Assembly: GCA_963920665.1 (NCBI GenBank)
Contig: OY987270.1
Coordinates: 16,642,019 to 16,706,018 of the forward strand
From: Straminergon stramineum
Lineage: Eukaryota > Streptophyta > Bryopsida > Hypnales > Calliergonaceae
Direction of reading: 5' to 3'
DNA: 64,000 nucleotides
Shown here: positions 24,945 to 36,535 of the stretch, piece after piece
Position numbering within the stretch: the first letter of the stretch is position 1
Layout of the letters: each line of letters starts with the position of its first letter
The notes under the pieces: generated by a model
What the model was told of the DNA's origin: nothing
What the model saw: the letters and a program-made list of their open reading frames with translations, nothing else
Database searches by the model: none
Position numbers and translations under genes: made by a program

Positions 24945-25259
24945 TAAATAGTGCCTCTATCAAATACTTTGTTCTTGTATATTTATTGCATGGATGTAGA
25001 TACTTTGATTGATGTAGGGCATTTGCTTAGTTGTCTTTTTTTTGTCATAACTATAGTTGCTAAAGGCCTTACAATTTCCATTTAGAAGTTTGTAGAGTTG
25101 TATTGCAATATACATCTACTTTGTAACAAATTTTGTTGTTAAAATAATTTAGTTGTTTAGTATAGTCATATTTTGTGAGTTGCATGACTACATCAAGTCA
25201 TATGCATGACTAGAGTTTTAAAATCCAAGTTGCCACTTCTATGTAGCTCCCACTAATTT

Positions 25260-25870
25260 AGGGTTTAAAAATCCTAACTATCGTTTCTTCTTCTTCTACT
25301 CCTTCATTGTTTTTTGTTGCCTATTAGGTTTAGCTTTTTGGTGTTTTCTAGCTTTAGCTTCTTCTTGCTTCTTAGTTCTGGATCCTTGCTCTTAGTTTCT
25401 TCTTGTTACTGGTTACTTCTTGCTTCCTTTTAATTCTTGGTTCTTAGTTTTTATTTTTTGTTGTTTCTTCATTCTTGATTTTTGCTTCTAGATTCTTCTT
25501 GTTACCTCTTAATCGTTACCTCCAAGTTCTTGCCTCTTCTAGCTTCTTAGTTTTTGCTCTTTGCTTCTAGTTTCTCTTCTTATGTCTTAATTTTTGCTTC
25601 CTAGTTCTTGTCTCTTGTTGCTTCTTAATTCTTGCTTTTAATTTTTTTTTTGATGCATTTTAACTTGTGTTTCTTGTTGCTTCTTGTTGCATCTTAATTC
25701 TTGCTTTTTCTTGTTATTTTGTTGCATTTTATTGCATTTTAACTTGTGTCTCTTGTTACTTTTTGTTGCATCTTAATTCTTAATTTCTCTTGCTTTATGT
25801 TACATCTTATTTCTTACTTGATATGACCTCTTGGCACTTGCCACCTTTTAATTCTTATTTCCTTTATTAC
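25260..25870 (+). repeat. Degenerate pyrimidine-rich tandem array
   Basis: TTCTTGTTGCTTCTTAATTC-like units, roughly 20-30 bp long, recur about 20 times with heavy drift. The array has no coding potential and lies inside the CACTA element. Confidence 0.65.
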
Positions 25871-26145
25871 TATTGTTGTTCTTTCCTCTTATTTATTTGT
25901 GATTTCTAGAGATCTAGTGGTTATGCATTTTTTTTATCTTAAACTTTTGTTTCATATTTTATGTTGCCTTAAATCCTCGAAGGTTGAGCTATATTGTTCA
26001 TTCACTAAAAAATAATCTTCTTCATTGTACATGTAGGCACTTAAAGCTGAAATGAAGTTATCGGAGGCTACTTACAATACTAAAGAGGCAACTTCTTCAC
26101 ATTTTAGTAAGGAATATAAGTCCTAGAGCGTGTAGGAATATACAT

Positions 26146-26463
26146 CATTAGAGGAGATCTGGCCAAATAGAGGGCTGTGAGTTCCCGATAGCGGGGAACT
26201 TGGGGAACTGCGCCACTGTTGTACCATCGCAGCGTGTTGATGTGGTCGGGACGCGGCTATGTCATTTTTTTTAATTTTTAAATTTTATTTAAAAAAATTG
26301 TCGACTTTTCTGTCAATTTCAAGTCCAACTTTTTTTTTTCACAAAAAAAATTTTCAAAAATTTATGACGGCTAACTGTTGTTAGCCGTACCCTCACTGCT
26401 GGGGAACAACAATGGGGGAACAGGCCTGGAACAGCCTTCTTTTTGGCCAGATCTCCTCTAATG
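26146..26463 (+). mobile_element. MITE of the CATTAGAKG family, nested in the CACTA element
   Basis: Its perfect inverted ends, CATTAGAGGAGATCTGGCC, are the same as those at 13505-13799, and the body is the reverse complement of that copy with substitutions and length change in the A/T tract. Subrepeats GTTCCC/GGGGAAC lie near both ends. No target duplication could be identified. Confidence 0.75.
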
Positions 26464-27097
26464 CTACAGAGTGTCATTGTGATATGTTTTGTGTTAGTGA
26501 CTAATAAATGTCATTGAAAAGAGTCACATTTTTTCTTGCATTTTCTCTCTTCAATATGATTGTCTCTTATGCATCTCAAAAACCATAAGTATTCATTTTT
26601 TATTGGATGGAGTCATTTATTTTGGTACTAAACTATGTTGATGCATGATTGCAATGTCACATGTCAATTTAGAATGTATGGAAAATGCGATTGTAGTTTA
26701 TGACGAGCTACTATAAACCTCAAGTCACCCCAATTACAAATATCACTTGCTTGAGTCATATTTTATAATATGACTTACCATAGTCATATTCCACGTCAGC
26801 CTAAAATATGACTACATGGAGTCATGTGCTACATAGGCTTTTTTTTCATTTGCCTCGACAGCTCAAGAAAAAGTCAAGCCTCCAAGGATAGTCAACGTAT
26901 ACGCCACGTAGGCAATATATACCTAATTGTACCCCCAATACAAATGACTACAAATATGACTCATGAAAAATTTGACTAGTCAATAATGACTAAACCCAAT
27001 CATATTGCGCGTCATCTGCAATGTTTTTTGCGTGAGTCATATTTTGAAATTTTTGGACTCATTGCAGTCATAAAACACCCATTTTGTTGTAGTGAAA

Positions 27098-27403
27098 GTA
27101 GAGATATATTCCACCATATGGATCTTATATATGACTATTACAACTTTGATTATGAGTTGGACAAGTTATGCAATTTCTATGGTAATGATGGTCAAGATCT
27201 CTGAGTCAAGGTTGAGTAGGGCAACGATTGATGACTTTATTGATGGTACAAGCATTGGTCTTGACCATGAGGATGATGACTTCTATGATAATCTTATAGA
27301 TTGTTTCTTTGATTTGGATTTCAAGATGTCATATGAAGAATTGTGGGCACATTTTGATAAATTAGTAGTCAAGAATAAATTAGAAGGTTTATCAAAGGAA
27401 TGA
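27098..27403 (+). pseudogene. 3' part of the gene interrupted by the CACTA element
   Basis: The frame that ends at 21901 continues here as SRDIFHHMDLIYDYYNF and runs to a stop at 27204. The next stretch continues in another frame, from about 27180 to 27403. It encodes an acidic tail (TIDDFIDGTSIGLDHEDDDF and FDLDFKMSYEELW), which suggests a frameshift. I do not recognise the protein. The frame continuity across the element is direct evidence that the insertion hit a reading frame. Confidence 0.4.
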
Positions 27404-27623
27404 AATCTAAAGAATCATTTGATGTAACTATTCATTCAAGTGACTATGTTCTTTATAGTTGTAGGATTATATGTCCGTTCTCATAGTGTATGAGTTGGCA
27501 ATTGTAAGAGGCTTTCAAGTGCCCCTTGGACTTGCCATGAAAATGGAGGTTTGACTTTCTAAGTGCCCCTTGGGCTTGCCAATGCCTTTGAAATTATTGT
27601 ATTCACAAATTCATTGGGTTTAA
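27404..27623. other. Short spacer, possible 3' sequence of the interrupted gene
   Basis: A direct repeat, AAGTGCCCCTTGG(A/G)CTTGCCA, occurs at about 27519 and 27560. Nothing else was recognised. Confidence 0.4.
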
Positions 27624-28198
27624 TCCCTAAAGGACCAAGTGTTTATTCAATGTATGCACGAAATCTTAGGTAGGTTCCTATGAAGTCATTTTTGGTCAGA
27701 TATACATGAAATTTGGACTTGATGTGTAACAATGTACCCTCTTCATGAAAATCTAATTTTTTTTTCAATCGTGTGCCTAGATCAGAAGTCATGTTGCCCT
27801 AAACTTTGTAGGCAACTCAGGTAGCTTTGGGTAGCATGTGCAAAATTCTTCCTATGATTTTGAAATTTGGTAGGTGTGTAGCTTACATGATACAAGATGC
27901 AAATGTACAAAAATTAACCATTTTTAGTGTTAAAAATCTCATTTTAGGAGTTAAAGTTTATAAGCCATGTTAGTCAAGGTTGGAAAAAAAATTTCACCTA
28001 GCTTCAAATGTTATAATCTTTCAATCTGTGTGGTCAAAGTTTCTAAAAAATTTTCGACAAGTTCCCAAAGAAGTCTAGTACAAATTTGAATGGTTGAATT
28101 TTGAAAAAACAACTTTTTTTTCATTTTTTTTCTTGTTGCCCTAAAAAGTGGCAATTTTTGACAATTTTTGCATGAAATGTGCCTTGGTCCTTTATGGG
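27624..28198. mobile_element. TTAA-flanked piggyBac-like element, 575 bp
   Basis: It is flanked by TTAA at 27620-27623 and 28199-28202. The left end is TCCCTAAAGGACCAAG and the right end read inward is CCCATAAAGGACCAAGG: 16-bp inverted repeats with two mismatches. The right portion read inward shares ordered words with 3117-4041 and 58844-59771, for example GTCAAAAATTG, TACTAGACT and TTTTTTAGAAACTTT followed by CAGATTG. It is the cleanest inverted-repeat pair of the family in this window. Non-coding. Confidence 0.7.
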
Positions 28199-28202
28199 TT
28201 AA

Positions 28203-31200
28203 ATTGGTCAACAATTTGATCATTCTTCCATTCCCCAAAGGATTCAAATTGGAATTTTAGATTCATTTGGAAACAAGTTATTCTACACCTTTGTTTTCCA
28301 AAGGGGATTGTGTATACTCCACTTCAATTAAATAAATGTTATTCAAAAAATGCATTTTTAACCATTAAAGTATGCAATCCCCATGATCAAGGTAGTCACC
28401 AAAATGCTTGTATTATTGGACCAATAGGTGCATTCTTTGTTTCTACAATGAATATTCAAGTCACCATTGACCACTTTTGGGCCTCAACTTCATAAGGATG
28501 GGCCTACGTTTGTCTTTAGTTTGGAGGTGGAGGTTTTTTAAGTGGAATTTTTGAATATTGTTGATGAAATTGCATAAGGATTAGAGGACACAAATTTTAA
28601 TCAAACAAAATCAATAAACATGGTGTAGTTTGGGGTGCACAAACTACACATGAGTGCCCCTTACCTCTCAAAAAAAATTTAGATGAAAAAACAAAACTAG
28701 GCAACTATAACAAATGTTTCCATTCATGAATTGGATCTAAATGGCCTATGTCGGCTTTACAATGTTAATTTGTTAGCTTTGTATTATGCAGCAGGCTATG
28801 CATCTATAGAAGCTATTATGAGGAAGTTTGAGTAGCTACCTTATTTGAAAATTGTAGACATACTTTTGGGGTTACTTTTGAAGATTTTGAAAGTAAAAGA
28901 CTAATGGACTAGCTGGGATAGCTTTACAGCTCATTAGACTGCGAAATAGGTCAAATAGACATACAAATATGAAAAGGACCATTAGACAATCAAATGAGGA
29001 GTTAGGATTAACTAGGGAACAAAACAGTTAGACAAATAGACATTGCGATTAAACTATGAGTTATTTATGGCCAAGAAGTATAAGGCTAATTGACTATGAT
29101 TTTTGTCTCTCTCTTGGCTCTTGCAGTGATTACTCACCTTGTCAAATGTACTTGTGCATTCCTTCAAGAATTAATGCAAATTTTTCTATTCGTTTCTTCA
29201 AGTGTGTAGCTAGAGATTGGCTTTCGGAGATTTTGTTTGTGTATAGCCAGTCATTGGCGTTCTTTAGTCTTCATCAACTTAGCCATGGATTGGTGATTGT
29301 TTTGCATTCTTTTGTTTGTTTAATTGTTGTGAGTTGTGAGCTTGTCAAGTTGTCTTGTTCTATTACGTGAAGTTAAGAATTTGTGAGAGAGTTAATTTGG
29401 TTAGCAAGCTAGTGAGTGGCTTGGGTTCTTGGTATTTTGTCTAATTGTAGCGAGTTGTGTATAAGACAAATTGTCTTCAACATTTTCTAGCAAAGAGGTG
29501 TTTGCAAGAGTATGATAAGTGGTCAATTTAGCCAAGGATTGGTGTTGTTCATTATTTTGATTTCAGTCTAATAGTCTTGCTATGAGAGCATGGTTGAATG
29601 AAATCTTGCAAGTTTACAATGTGGCATGGGCAAGTTATAATTTTCTTTCCATTGTCTACTTGACTGTGAGGGTAAGTAGTCAAATTACCAGTGATTGGTA
29701 TTATATTTTCTTAAGTTGGAGCTTAACTCAATTTGACAATTGAATCTAGAAACTGTATTAAGATTAATTTGGCAAATTATTGTTTATGTCAAATAGACAG
29801 TGTTAGCTTCTTGTGAGCGTGAGAATAAAGAAGGAAGTTGCAGAAGTCAAATAGTCTTCAAGTTTGAATGTGATTATGTGAGCTAGGGATTAACATTAGT
29901 TATTTTGTTATTCAGTCTATTGGTCTAGGATAGATCAGTATTATTCCATGATTTAACCTAATGGTGATTATTCAATATTGATTCGGAGATAATGAAATTA
30001 TTTGGAATTGTCCTTGTAGCTGGTTGTCTAATTGTCTGTGTATGTGATGGTTGTCATTGTAGTCTAATTGTTTGTGAGAGATAATTTGGAGTTAAGGAAT
30101 TAGCCATTGATGTGGTTTATGTGTATGTGATAAATGGAAAAATTGACATATAGATGAGGAGTTGAGTGATTCAGTAGAGTATTAGGCAAATTATCTTAGT
30201 TGTATTTGGTTGTTTATCTGGTTGTTTGAATATGTGATAGGTGAGATGTCAATTAGTCAGCTTAATAAGATCCAAGTGATAGAATATTGCATAAGATTTG
30301 ATTAGCAACTTGGAATTAGAGTAGGATTGGCCAATTGACAATTAAAGTATATTAGAGCCAAGAGCTTGACAATTTGACATTAATTATGATCAATTAAGGA
30401 TTTCTCATAGATTTTCTAGAATTAAAAACCTATACAGATTGTGAGAGTCTAACTTGTTGTAAAATGGACCAATTGACTTGTTGTTGGTTGTAGATGAAGC
30501 TAGAGAAAGAAAGAAGTTGTGAATAATTGATTGGAATATAAAATACATGAATGAACCTTAACTTTTGCATATGTTGCATAATTGAGACAAATTGACCTTA
30601 CAGAGTTGTGATTTTGCATAATTGTATTTTTAGTAATTAGGTTAATTAATTAGAGACTAGACCAATTGACAATGGATTAAATTGAAGAAGGAATTAAAGA
30701 TTTGCAATTGTATGTATGTGGAAAAATTTATATTATATGTGGGATGATTAAGTCAATAGAACGGGAGCCATGACTATTTGACAAACCCTTGACAAATTGA
30801 CATTAGAATTCTAATATAGGATTGTGACGTCATGTTGTGTGTCTGCATCCATGGTAATTGAATTGAATACTAAAATAGACTAGAAAATAATTTTACATTC
30901 CTTGAACCAATTAATGAAATTAATCTTTTATTTCTTTAATTATTATAGTGAGTGAGTATCCCATGTTAAAAGTGACTTTAGATACAAAACGATAAACTAA
31001 TTGACCTTTCCCAAACTAAAAAACCACCACTAGGGGATTCCTTAGGTTTTGTTTCCCAAGCTTTTCCCATGCTACAAAAATTGAGCCACTTTAAAGAATA
31101 AAGAAATAAATGAAAAAAAGAGTTCCAATCCCTCATTACTATTTGAGTTTCCATGTTCCAAATATCTAGTGCTATAGAGACAAAGCCTCTTGCAACATAA

Positions 31201-32640
31201 CATAGTTACTTGACAATGGTTGTGGAATCACAAAGGGCATATTATTGTTAAAGTCTAACACCCCAACAACCAAAAAATGGTTGATGGATGAATTTTAAGA
31301 TTACTATAGAGATGAAGAACATTGGGGTGATTGCAAGAAACACTTGTCGATTTTGTGGCATTTTCAATAGTACTTATGATTTTTTTGGGAGTATTTTAAA
31401 TTTAGAAAAATAATTAATTAATTTAAAAAATAATAATATCAATGTATAAACCTTTCAAACAAAGGTAACCACCAAAGGAAATGCATAGAAAAGTTCTCTA
31501 AGTAGGAGAACTAGAAAAGTGCCAAATCTCAAGGAAATAGGTACTTTGATGTTTTAATTAGTTAAAAATAAGAAAAATAAGAAAATACACAAACTAAAAA
31601 TTGGACATTTGTAACAACTTTACGGAGATGGTCATTCACCAAAAGAACCACCAAAATAATATTTTATATGTTTCAAAATGCAAGCAAAAAGAAGCTCACT
31701 TGGTAGACTTCAACACCGCATATACTTAATTATTTTGAAAATTCATGTGACCGTTAGTTACAAGTCTACTAGAAGACCATCTCATCCAAATTTTAGCTCA
31801 AAATTTATTTATTTGGGTACTAGATAGTACTAAAATCCTCCAAATTGGCAAATGTGACATTGCATTAGGCTTTATTTTTGGATAGTAAATTATTTTTGAA
31901 AATTAAAAAAAAAATCAAGCAAGGTCTACAACAGAAACGAGCTCCTTCCCTATAAATCTTGAGTCATTTGGAGTCAAAACACAAAAGTTATGGCCAAAAA
32001 TCAGATCAATACGCTATGTGTGAAGCAAAATAGGACATGTGTTTCTTGCAATGACCTAATGCACCTATTGGTTCAAAATGAGATCATTTTTGGCAAAGTA
32101 ACTTGATGATAGGTCTCAACTTTTCAAAGTTAACCTTATAAGGAAATTGTAGATCCCAAAGGTTCAATGGATGGCTTCATTATTAATTGTAAAAACAAGA
32201 ATGCACCTATTGGTCTAATCATCAAAGTATTTTGTTGACTTCCTTGGTCATAGGGGTCTCGTCCATCTAGGATAAACCATTAAACAACGTTGAGGACCAA
32301 AAGTGTTCGATAGATGACTTCACTATTCAATGAAGAAACAATGATTGCACCTATTGATTTAATACTAGGAGCTTTCAGGTGACTACCTTGGTCATGGGGG
32401 CTATGTCCTTCCAAGGTCAAGAACATCTCTACCATGGCACAAAAGACTGGTTGTGGCTAGACTTCCTTGAGCTTTCAACTAGTTGAGTAGTTTAGGTGTT
32501 ACAAAGGCCAACCTCTCCAAAGTTTACTTGACATACTTCAAGTTGTAGGATCCAACATACTTGATCTGTGTTGTGTTTGTACTGCATTTGATGTTGTTGA
32601 AGAGGAAGAGCGACAAATTGAATGATTAACTGAAAATTTC
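28203..32640. other. Gene-poor region rich in TTGAC and TTAGAC words
   Basis: Between about 28840 and 31010, short words such as AATTGACA, TTAGAC, TAGACA and their complements recur every few tens of bases without a fixed period. Frames up to 104 codons (29056-29370, +) have no recognisable domain. The rest is ordinary AT-rich sequence. Region 31170-31225 matches 19440-19470 inverted. Confidence 0.45.
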
Positions 32641-32854
32641 AACGTTAATAGTGGGCAAGTAGGTAGTCACATCACCCACCAGACTCAAATCATTCATTAA
32701 GCCGTCTGCTTTGGGTCTTAGATTTTGCCGGCTCTTTTCTAGGGACTTTTGTGCTTGTCTTCCGGTGGGGGCCCAATTAATAGGTGGGGCACAACGGGTA
32801 GAGTTCCCTCCTTCTTAGTGTTCATTTCCCTGTGACCTAGTGAAGATGCTCTAA

Positions 32855-33243
32855 AAGCGTCACCAGCGTTGATCAGTATAGAGGGCTGGCATGGTGGTTA
32901 TTGAGCCTGGAAGTGATGTCACTCCCCCACCGTGGACTCCAGGATGGTGAACTGTAAGCCAGGCGGCTTGAAAACATGGTTTTGGCATGTCATCTTCCCA
33001 TGTCATTTTCCTATGTATATTACTGTGCAGCGATTCCAGAGTACATTTGAGGAACAATTGCCAGCTTTTTGACCCGCCAACATGACACGTGCACGAGTTG
33101 TAGCTGCAAACAGAAATATGTGGCAATGCCATGGCGTGGAAGAGTGGAGGACCAACATCATCACACTGGCTCTAAATCAACACAGTCAACACTGCAGAGC
33201 TCCCATGCCGAGTCACTTTTCTCGTGAAACGGTGGCGATGCTC
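32855..33243. mobile_element. Possible third PIF/Harbinger-like copy
   Basis: It is flanked by TAA at 32852-32854 and 33244-33246. The right end read inward is GAGCATCGCCACCG, close to the family's GAGCATCACCACC. The left end AAGCGTCACCAGCG matches at 10 of 14 positions. A separate right-end word (GATGCTC) stops at 32851, sharing the same TAA. The interior is GC-richer than its surroundings and not obviously related to the other two copies. Confidence 0.35.
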
Positions 33244-33629
33244 TAAGGACCCTTGGTACGACATTCTCCACTGCCGAGTTGCCCACCCTCCATTCAACCA
33301 ACGGCGCACAGCAAACTGAACCCAAGTCCTCAAACAACAACAACAGCGCCACCAAAATTCAAGCGGAAAGCAGGAGCGCCGTTCATCCGCAGTCGCACGG
33401 TCCCCGTGAATCCCCTGCCATCCCCTTGGCAACTATCTCACTAACCCATCATGCATGCAAATTCTCACAGTTGCTTACAGTCAGTAACAGCCTTCAAGCT
33501 AGCTCGATCAGTGCTTAGCTTGCGATACAACAACAAAATGTCGCAGATCGTTGGCGTAAGACGAGGACAATTGAAGCCTTTGGATGCCAACCCATATCTC
33601 TCTCTATAAACTTGCACATTCTTTCAATT

Positions 33630-34190
33630 TCACAATCCGTGAAATGTAGGTTGCTTGATACAGGGCTCAGGTTTTTGAGATAGTCTGAACCCCTCTGAAG
33701 TGGAGCAACTGCAGTAGTTTGCGTGATACGTGAGCGCAGTGTTTGTGATAGTTTTGGACGCCAGCCGATTTCCGATTTCATTTTCACTTTTCGAATTTGG
33801 CTTTTCTCTTTCAACTTGTGCATCCTTTGAAATTTAGCAACCGCAGTAGGTTAAAATTGCGGGATACATGAGCGCAGGTTTAGAGATAGTTTGGGCTCCA
33901 ATCCATTGCGCTACAAACCTGCATATTCTTTTCTTTCAATTTCACGATCCGCAATAGGTTGCGTGATACGGGAGCACAGCTATGAGATAGTTCGGGCGCC
34001 AGCTCGTTTCGTTCTGAATTTGCGCATCCTTTGAAGTTTAGCAGCCGCAGCAGTTTAGGGGATACATGAGCGCAGGTCTTCGAGATAGTTTGGGCGCCAT
34101 CCGCTTTCACCTTGCGCTTTCTTTGAAATTTCATGATCCGCAGCAGTTTGCGATCTACACGAGCACAGTTTTTGAGATAGTCTGAGAGCT
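33630..34190 (+). repeat. Diverged ~100-bp tandem repeats upstream of a putative gene
   Basis: Six units carry the ordered words (A/C)GCAGTAGTTTGCG, GATAC(A/G)(T/G)GAGCGCAG and GAGATAGTTTGGGCGCC. They start near 33631, 33704, 33837, 33943, 34041 and 34131. Alternate units are preceded by CACGATCCGCA or by TTTAGCA(A/G)CCGCAG, so the array may be built from pairs. The minus strand is open across much of it, giving repeated peptides, but no conserved protein is recognised. It lies 340-900 bp upstream of the start codon at 34534. Confidence 0.7.
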
Positions 34191-34533
34191 GAGAGTTTTT
34201 GAGGTGGTTTGCCTGACGTGAGAGCAGAACCTTTTGCGTGATGGAGTTTGTTTACAGGTATGGCGCCAGATCTGCCTTGAGATTCTGAAGTGAGTGCTCC
34301 TCCTTGCTTATTCTCGTCCTTTTCTTTCTTCTCTGTCCTGAAGGTAGTTTCTCTGGGGATTCTTCGTCTTGATCTTCAGTTTCTTCGAGTGGCTATGATT
34401 TGGATAGAAAGTCTAAGTATCGGTGTGTGTTTGAGGTTTTGTTTGCGGATTTGTGGTTTTTGTTGACGTGATTTTTGTGTGTTGTGCAGCAGGTTTGTGA
34501 ATGATTTGTGAAGAATTTTTCTTGTGAAGGAAG

Positions 34534-36120
34534 ATGACTTCGTTGGCGGGTCGAGTGTCGGCCGTGGCGGGTGCAGCAGCAATCGCTGTGAATCAGAAAT
34601 GGAGGAAGTACAAATTCTCCACTCTTTCCTTGCCCAAGCCGACTCTGCCAACTGCAAACCTCACTTGGACATTGGAATCAAGGAATTCTGTTCAACAATC
34701 TCCAACGACATGTTTAGGGTTGCCGGATGGGGGGTATTTGGGCGAGCAGCTTGTAACGCAATTTGGCAATCCTTTGCAATCCTGCCGCTTTCGACGAAGG
34801 TAAAATTTTGCAATGGAAGTGTTAGGGAATTATTTAGGAGCAGAAGTCTAAGTCCTGTGCTTTTTGTACGGTAGAGGCTCCATTCACCATACAGCACAAT
34901 AGAGTTCCATGGACCATACATGTGAGCTTCGATTTGTGTTTAGTGTGAAAATACATAATCCATGGACATTTCGTTTTCTGCAATTGATTTTTAAATGTGC
35001 AAAATGCACAAAACTAAATATGAAAAATTTAAGATGGTTCAAGTTTCTAGATGGTTGTAGGAAAAAGTTCAAAGTTCACGTCTATGGTGAATGGAACCTC
35101 TCCCTCACTGTATGGTGAGTGGGGAATGGAGACTCTACGTTACATCGGAATTGAATTTTGTTGCGAGTTGAGTTCTTGTTGCTGTTGTGAATTGAGCAGA
35201 CGAATTTATCGGGATCCGGGAATTTTTTTGATTGCTTCAAGAGTAGATGGTGATGCAGCAACTGCCGTGGTCGAAGAATGTACTGCTAGCATTCAAGACT
35301 ACGATGGTACGTTCGTGCGCACTTGAATTTTAACAACTACTTTCTTGTTTTGAATCAGTTTATTTTCAGTCAAGCCTCTCTAGTGACAAATATTGCAATG
35401 GCACAGTCCAAATACGAACGGAGACCTAACTTAGTTTCTCATTAACACTTCGTTATTGTGTGTCAATGAGAAACTAGGTTTCTGGTGCATTTTTTTAGGG
35501 TGAATCTTGCATGGGGTTCTAGTGTATATACGCAGGTTCCTTTGTTGGAGTGTTTGCAGTTACTTTTGGACCATTATAATATGGCCTTCTCTTCAATAAC
35601 ATTTTGGAATATACTGCACACTTCTGACACTATCATATTGTGCACTTCTCACACATTCAAACTATTGTTATAATTTGAGCTGCCAGATTAAAGAGGTCAG
35701 GGTGAATTTGGGTATTCCTGATGGGATTGATTCTGACTAGCAGCTTAAGTTCCATGGTTTTTGACAGCGCAGTAAGAAAAGTGTCAGTGGTTGCTCGGAG
35801 CTTGCTTTTCACATGGAGCATCATCTCAATAATAACGAGTATCGTCTTATGCGGACTACATTGGGTGAGTTCACTTGGCCCTATTCAATTTATCAGTCCA
35901 ATCACTCAATTTGCATGAGAATATCAGTGGAGATTCGTAAAATTGTGACTACCATTACTGATAGTTTTTGGTACATCTTACTTGAGATACCTTAATCCCA
36001 AAACGAATTTGAATTCTTTTTCCAAAGGTATTGAGGCAGCTCAAGAATAGTATGCTCTTTTTGTGATTGCAGCTCGACGGGGACGTCTCTCAGGGAAAGT
36101 CTTGCAGTGACAAATGCTAA
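34534..36120 (+). CDS. Putative four-exon gene of unknown function
   Basis: A GC-rich first exon opens with MTSLAGRVSAVAGAAAIAVN and ends at a donor near 34799 (CGAAG|GTAAAA). A second exon at about 35204-35312 keeps the frame (RIYRDPGIFLIASRVDGDAA) and ends at GATG|GTACGT. A third at about 35776-35870 gives a hydrophobic stretch (RSLLFTWSIISIITSIVLCG) and ends TGG|GTGAGT. A fourth, from a CAG near 36072, gives LDGDVSQGKSCSDKC and a stop, about 167 aa in all. All splice junctions are canonical and frame-keeping, but the product matches nothing I know. The second frame of exon 1 is also long and open. It may be an untranslated, non-coding or decayed gene. Confidence 0.3.
34871..35138. mobile_element. 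Foldback MITE-like insertion in the putative intron
   Basis: The ends read GTAGAGGCTCCATTC and, inward from the right, GTAGAGTCTCCATTC. A second inverted pair lies just inside (AGTTCCATGGACCATA and its counterpart TATGGTGAATGGAACCTC). TATGGTGA/TCACCATA words occur four times. The flanking TACG/TACG may be a duplication, but it overlaps the right end. Confidence 0.45.
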
Positions 36121-36253
36121 CAGTGAATTTGAAGAAACTTGAATAGATTGCTAATCAAAACAGCGAGATAGTTTTCTAGTGTGTCAGAGCCTCTTCTAGT
36201 TTGTTTGCTTGTTTTTTCGAGTACTAGACTAATTTTGCTGTATCTCCTCGTGG

Positions 36254-36535
36254 ATGTCCCAGCTGGATGGAATGTGTACAAGAGGGCAAGAATACATCAA
36301 ACCACAGATGGAGCGACTGAAGGTGCGATCAGAGCCTGTGAGATATTGGTTATCCATTTCTTGCCTCCTCTCTTTGTGGCTCTCCGTGGCATTCTTTCTG
36401 CATTGGCAGGTCCAGCGGTGGGAAATGAGCACCATGGTCCGTGCAATCTCTGATGGGGCGTTCGACCCTGGCGGGAGCTTCTGTCACGCACTCCGGCCCA
36501 GCACAGGGTTGGGGTGCCAGTTGTCTTTTACATAA
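36254..36535 (+). CDS. Unrecognised frame with one membrane helix
   Basis: This 93-codon frame has GC-rich codons, a soluble start (QEYIKPQMERLKVRSEPVRY) and one clear membrane helix (WLSISCLLSLWLSVAFFLHW), about residues 34-53. It lies just after the putative gene at 34534-36120 and might be a downstream exon or a separate small gene. No splice link to the upstream exons was established and the family is not recognised. Other frames on both strands are open too, as expected for GC-rich DNA, so confidence is low. Confidence 0.25.
   Translation: MSQLDGMCTRGQEYIKPQMERLKVRSEPVRYWLSISCLLSLWLSVAFFLHWQVQRWEMSTMVRAISDGAFDPGGSFCHALRPSTGLGCQLSFT

Larger units (their letters stand above)
21902..27094. 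mobile_element. Non-autonomous CACTA (En/Spm) element, 5.2 kb
   Basis: The left terminus starts CACTACAAGAAAATGG and the right terminus read inward starts CACTACAACAAAATGG. The match extends over 27 bp with two mismatches. The 3-bp flanks are AAA on both sides (21899-21901, 27095-27097). Both ends are followed by clusters of AGTCATATTTT words (about 22000-22400 and 26750-27070), fitting the subterminal repeats typical of CACTA elements. No transposase frame is present. The interior holds a pyrimidine-rich degenerate array (25260-25860) and two nested MITEs (24442-24944, 26146-26463). Confidence 0.8.

Noticed and set aside
33515..34134. Minus-strand repeat protein encoded by the ~100-bp array
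   Set aside because: Two frames show repeated peptides because the DNA is repeated; there is no common frame across all units and no known family.
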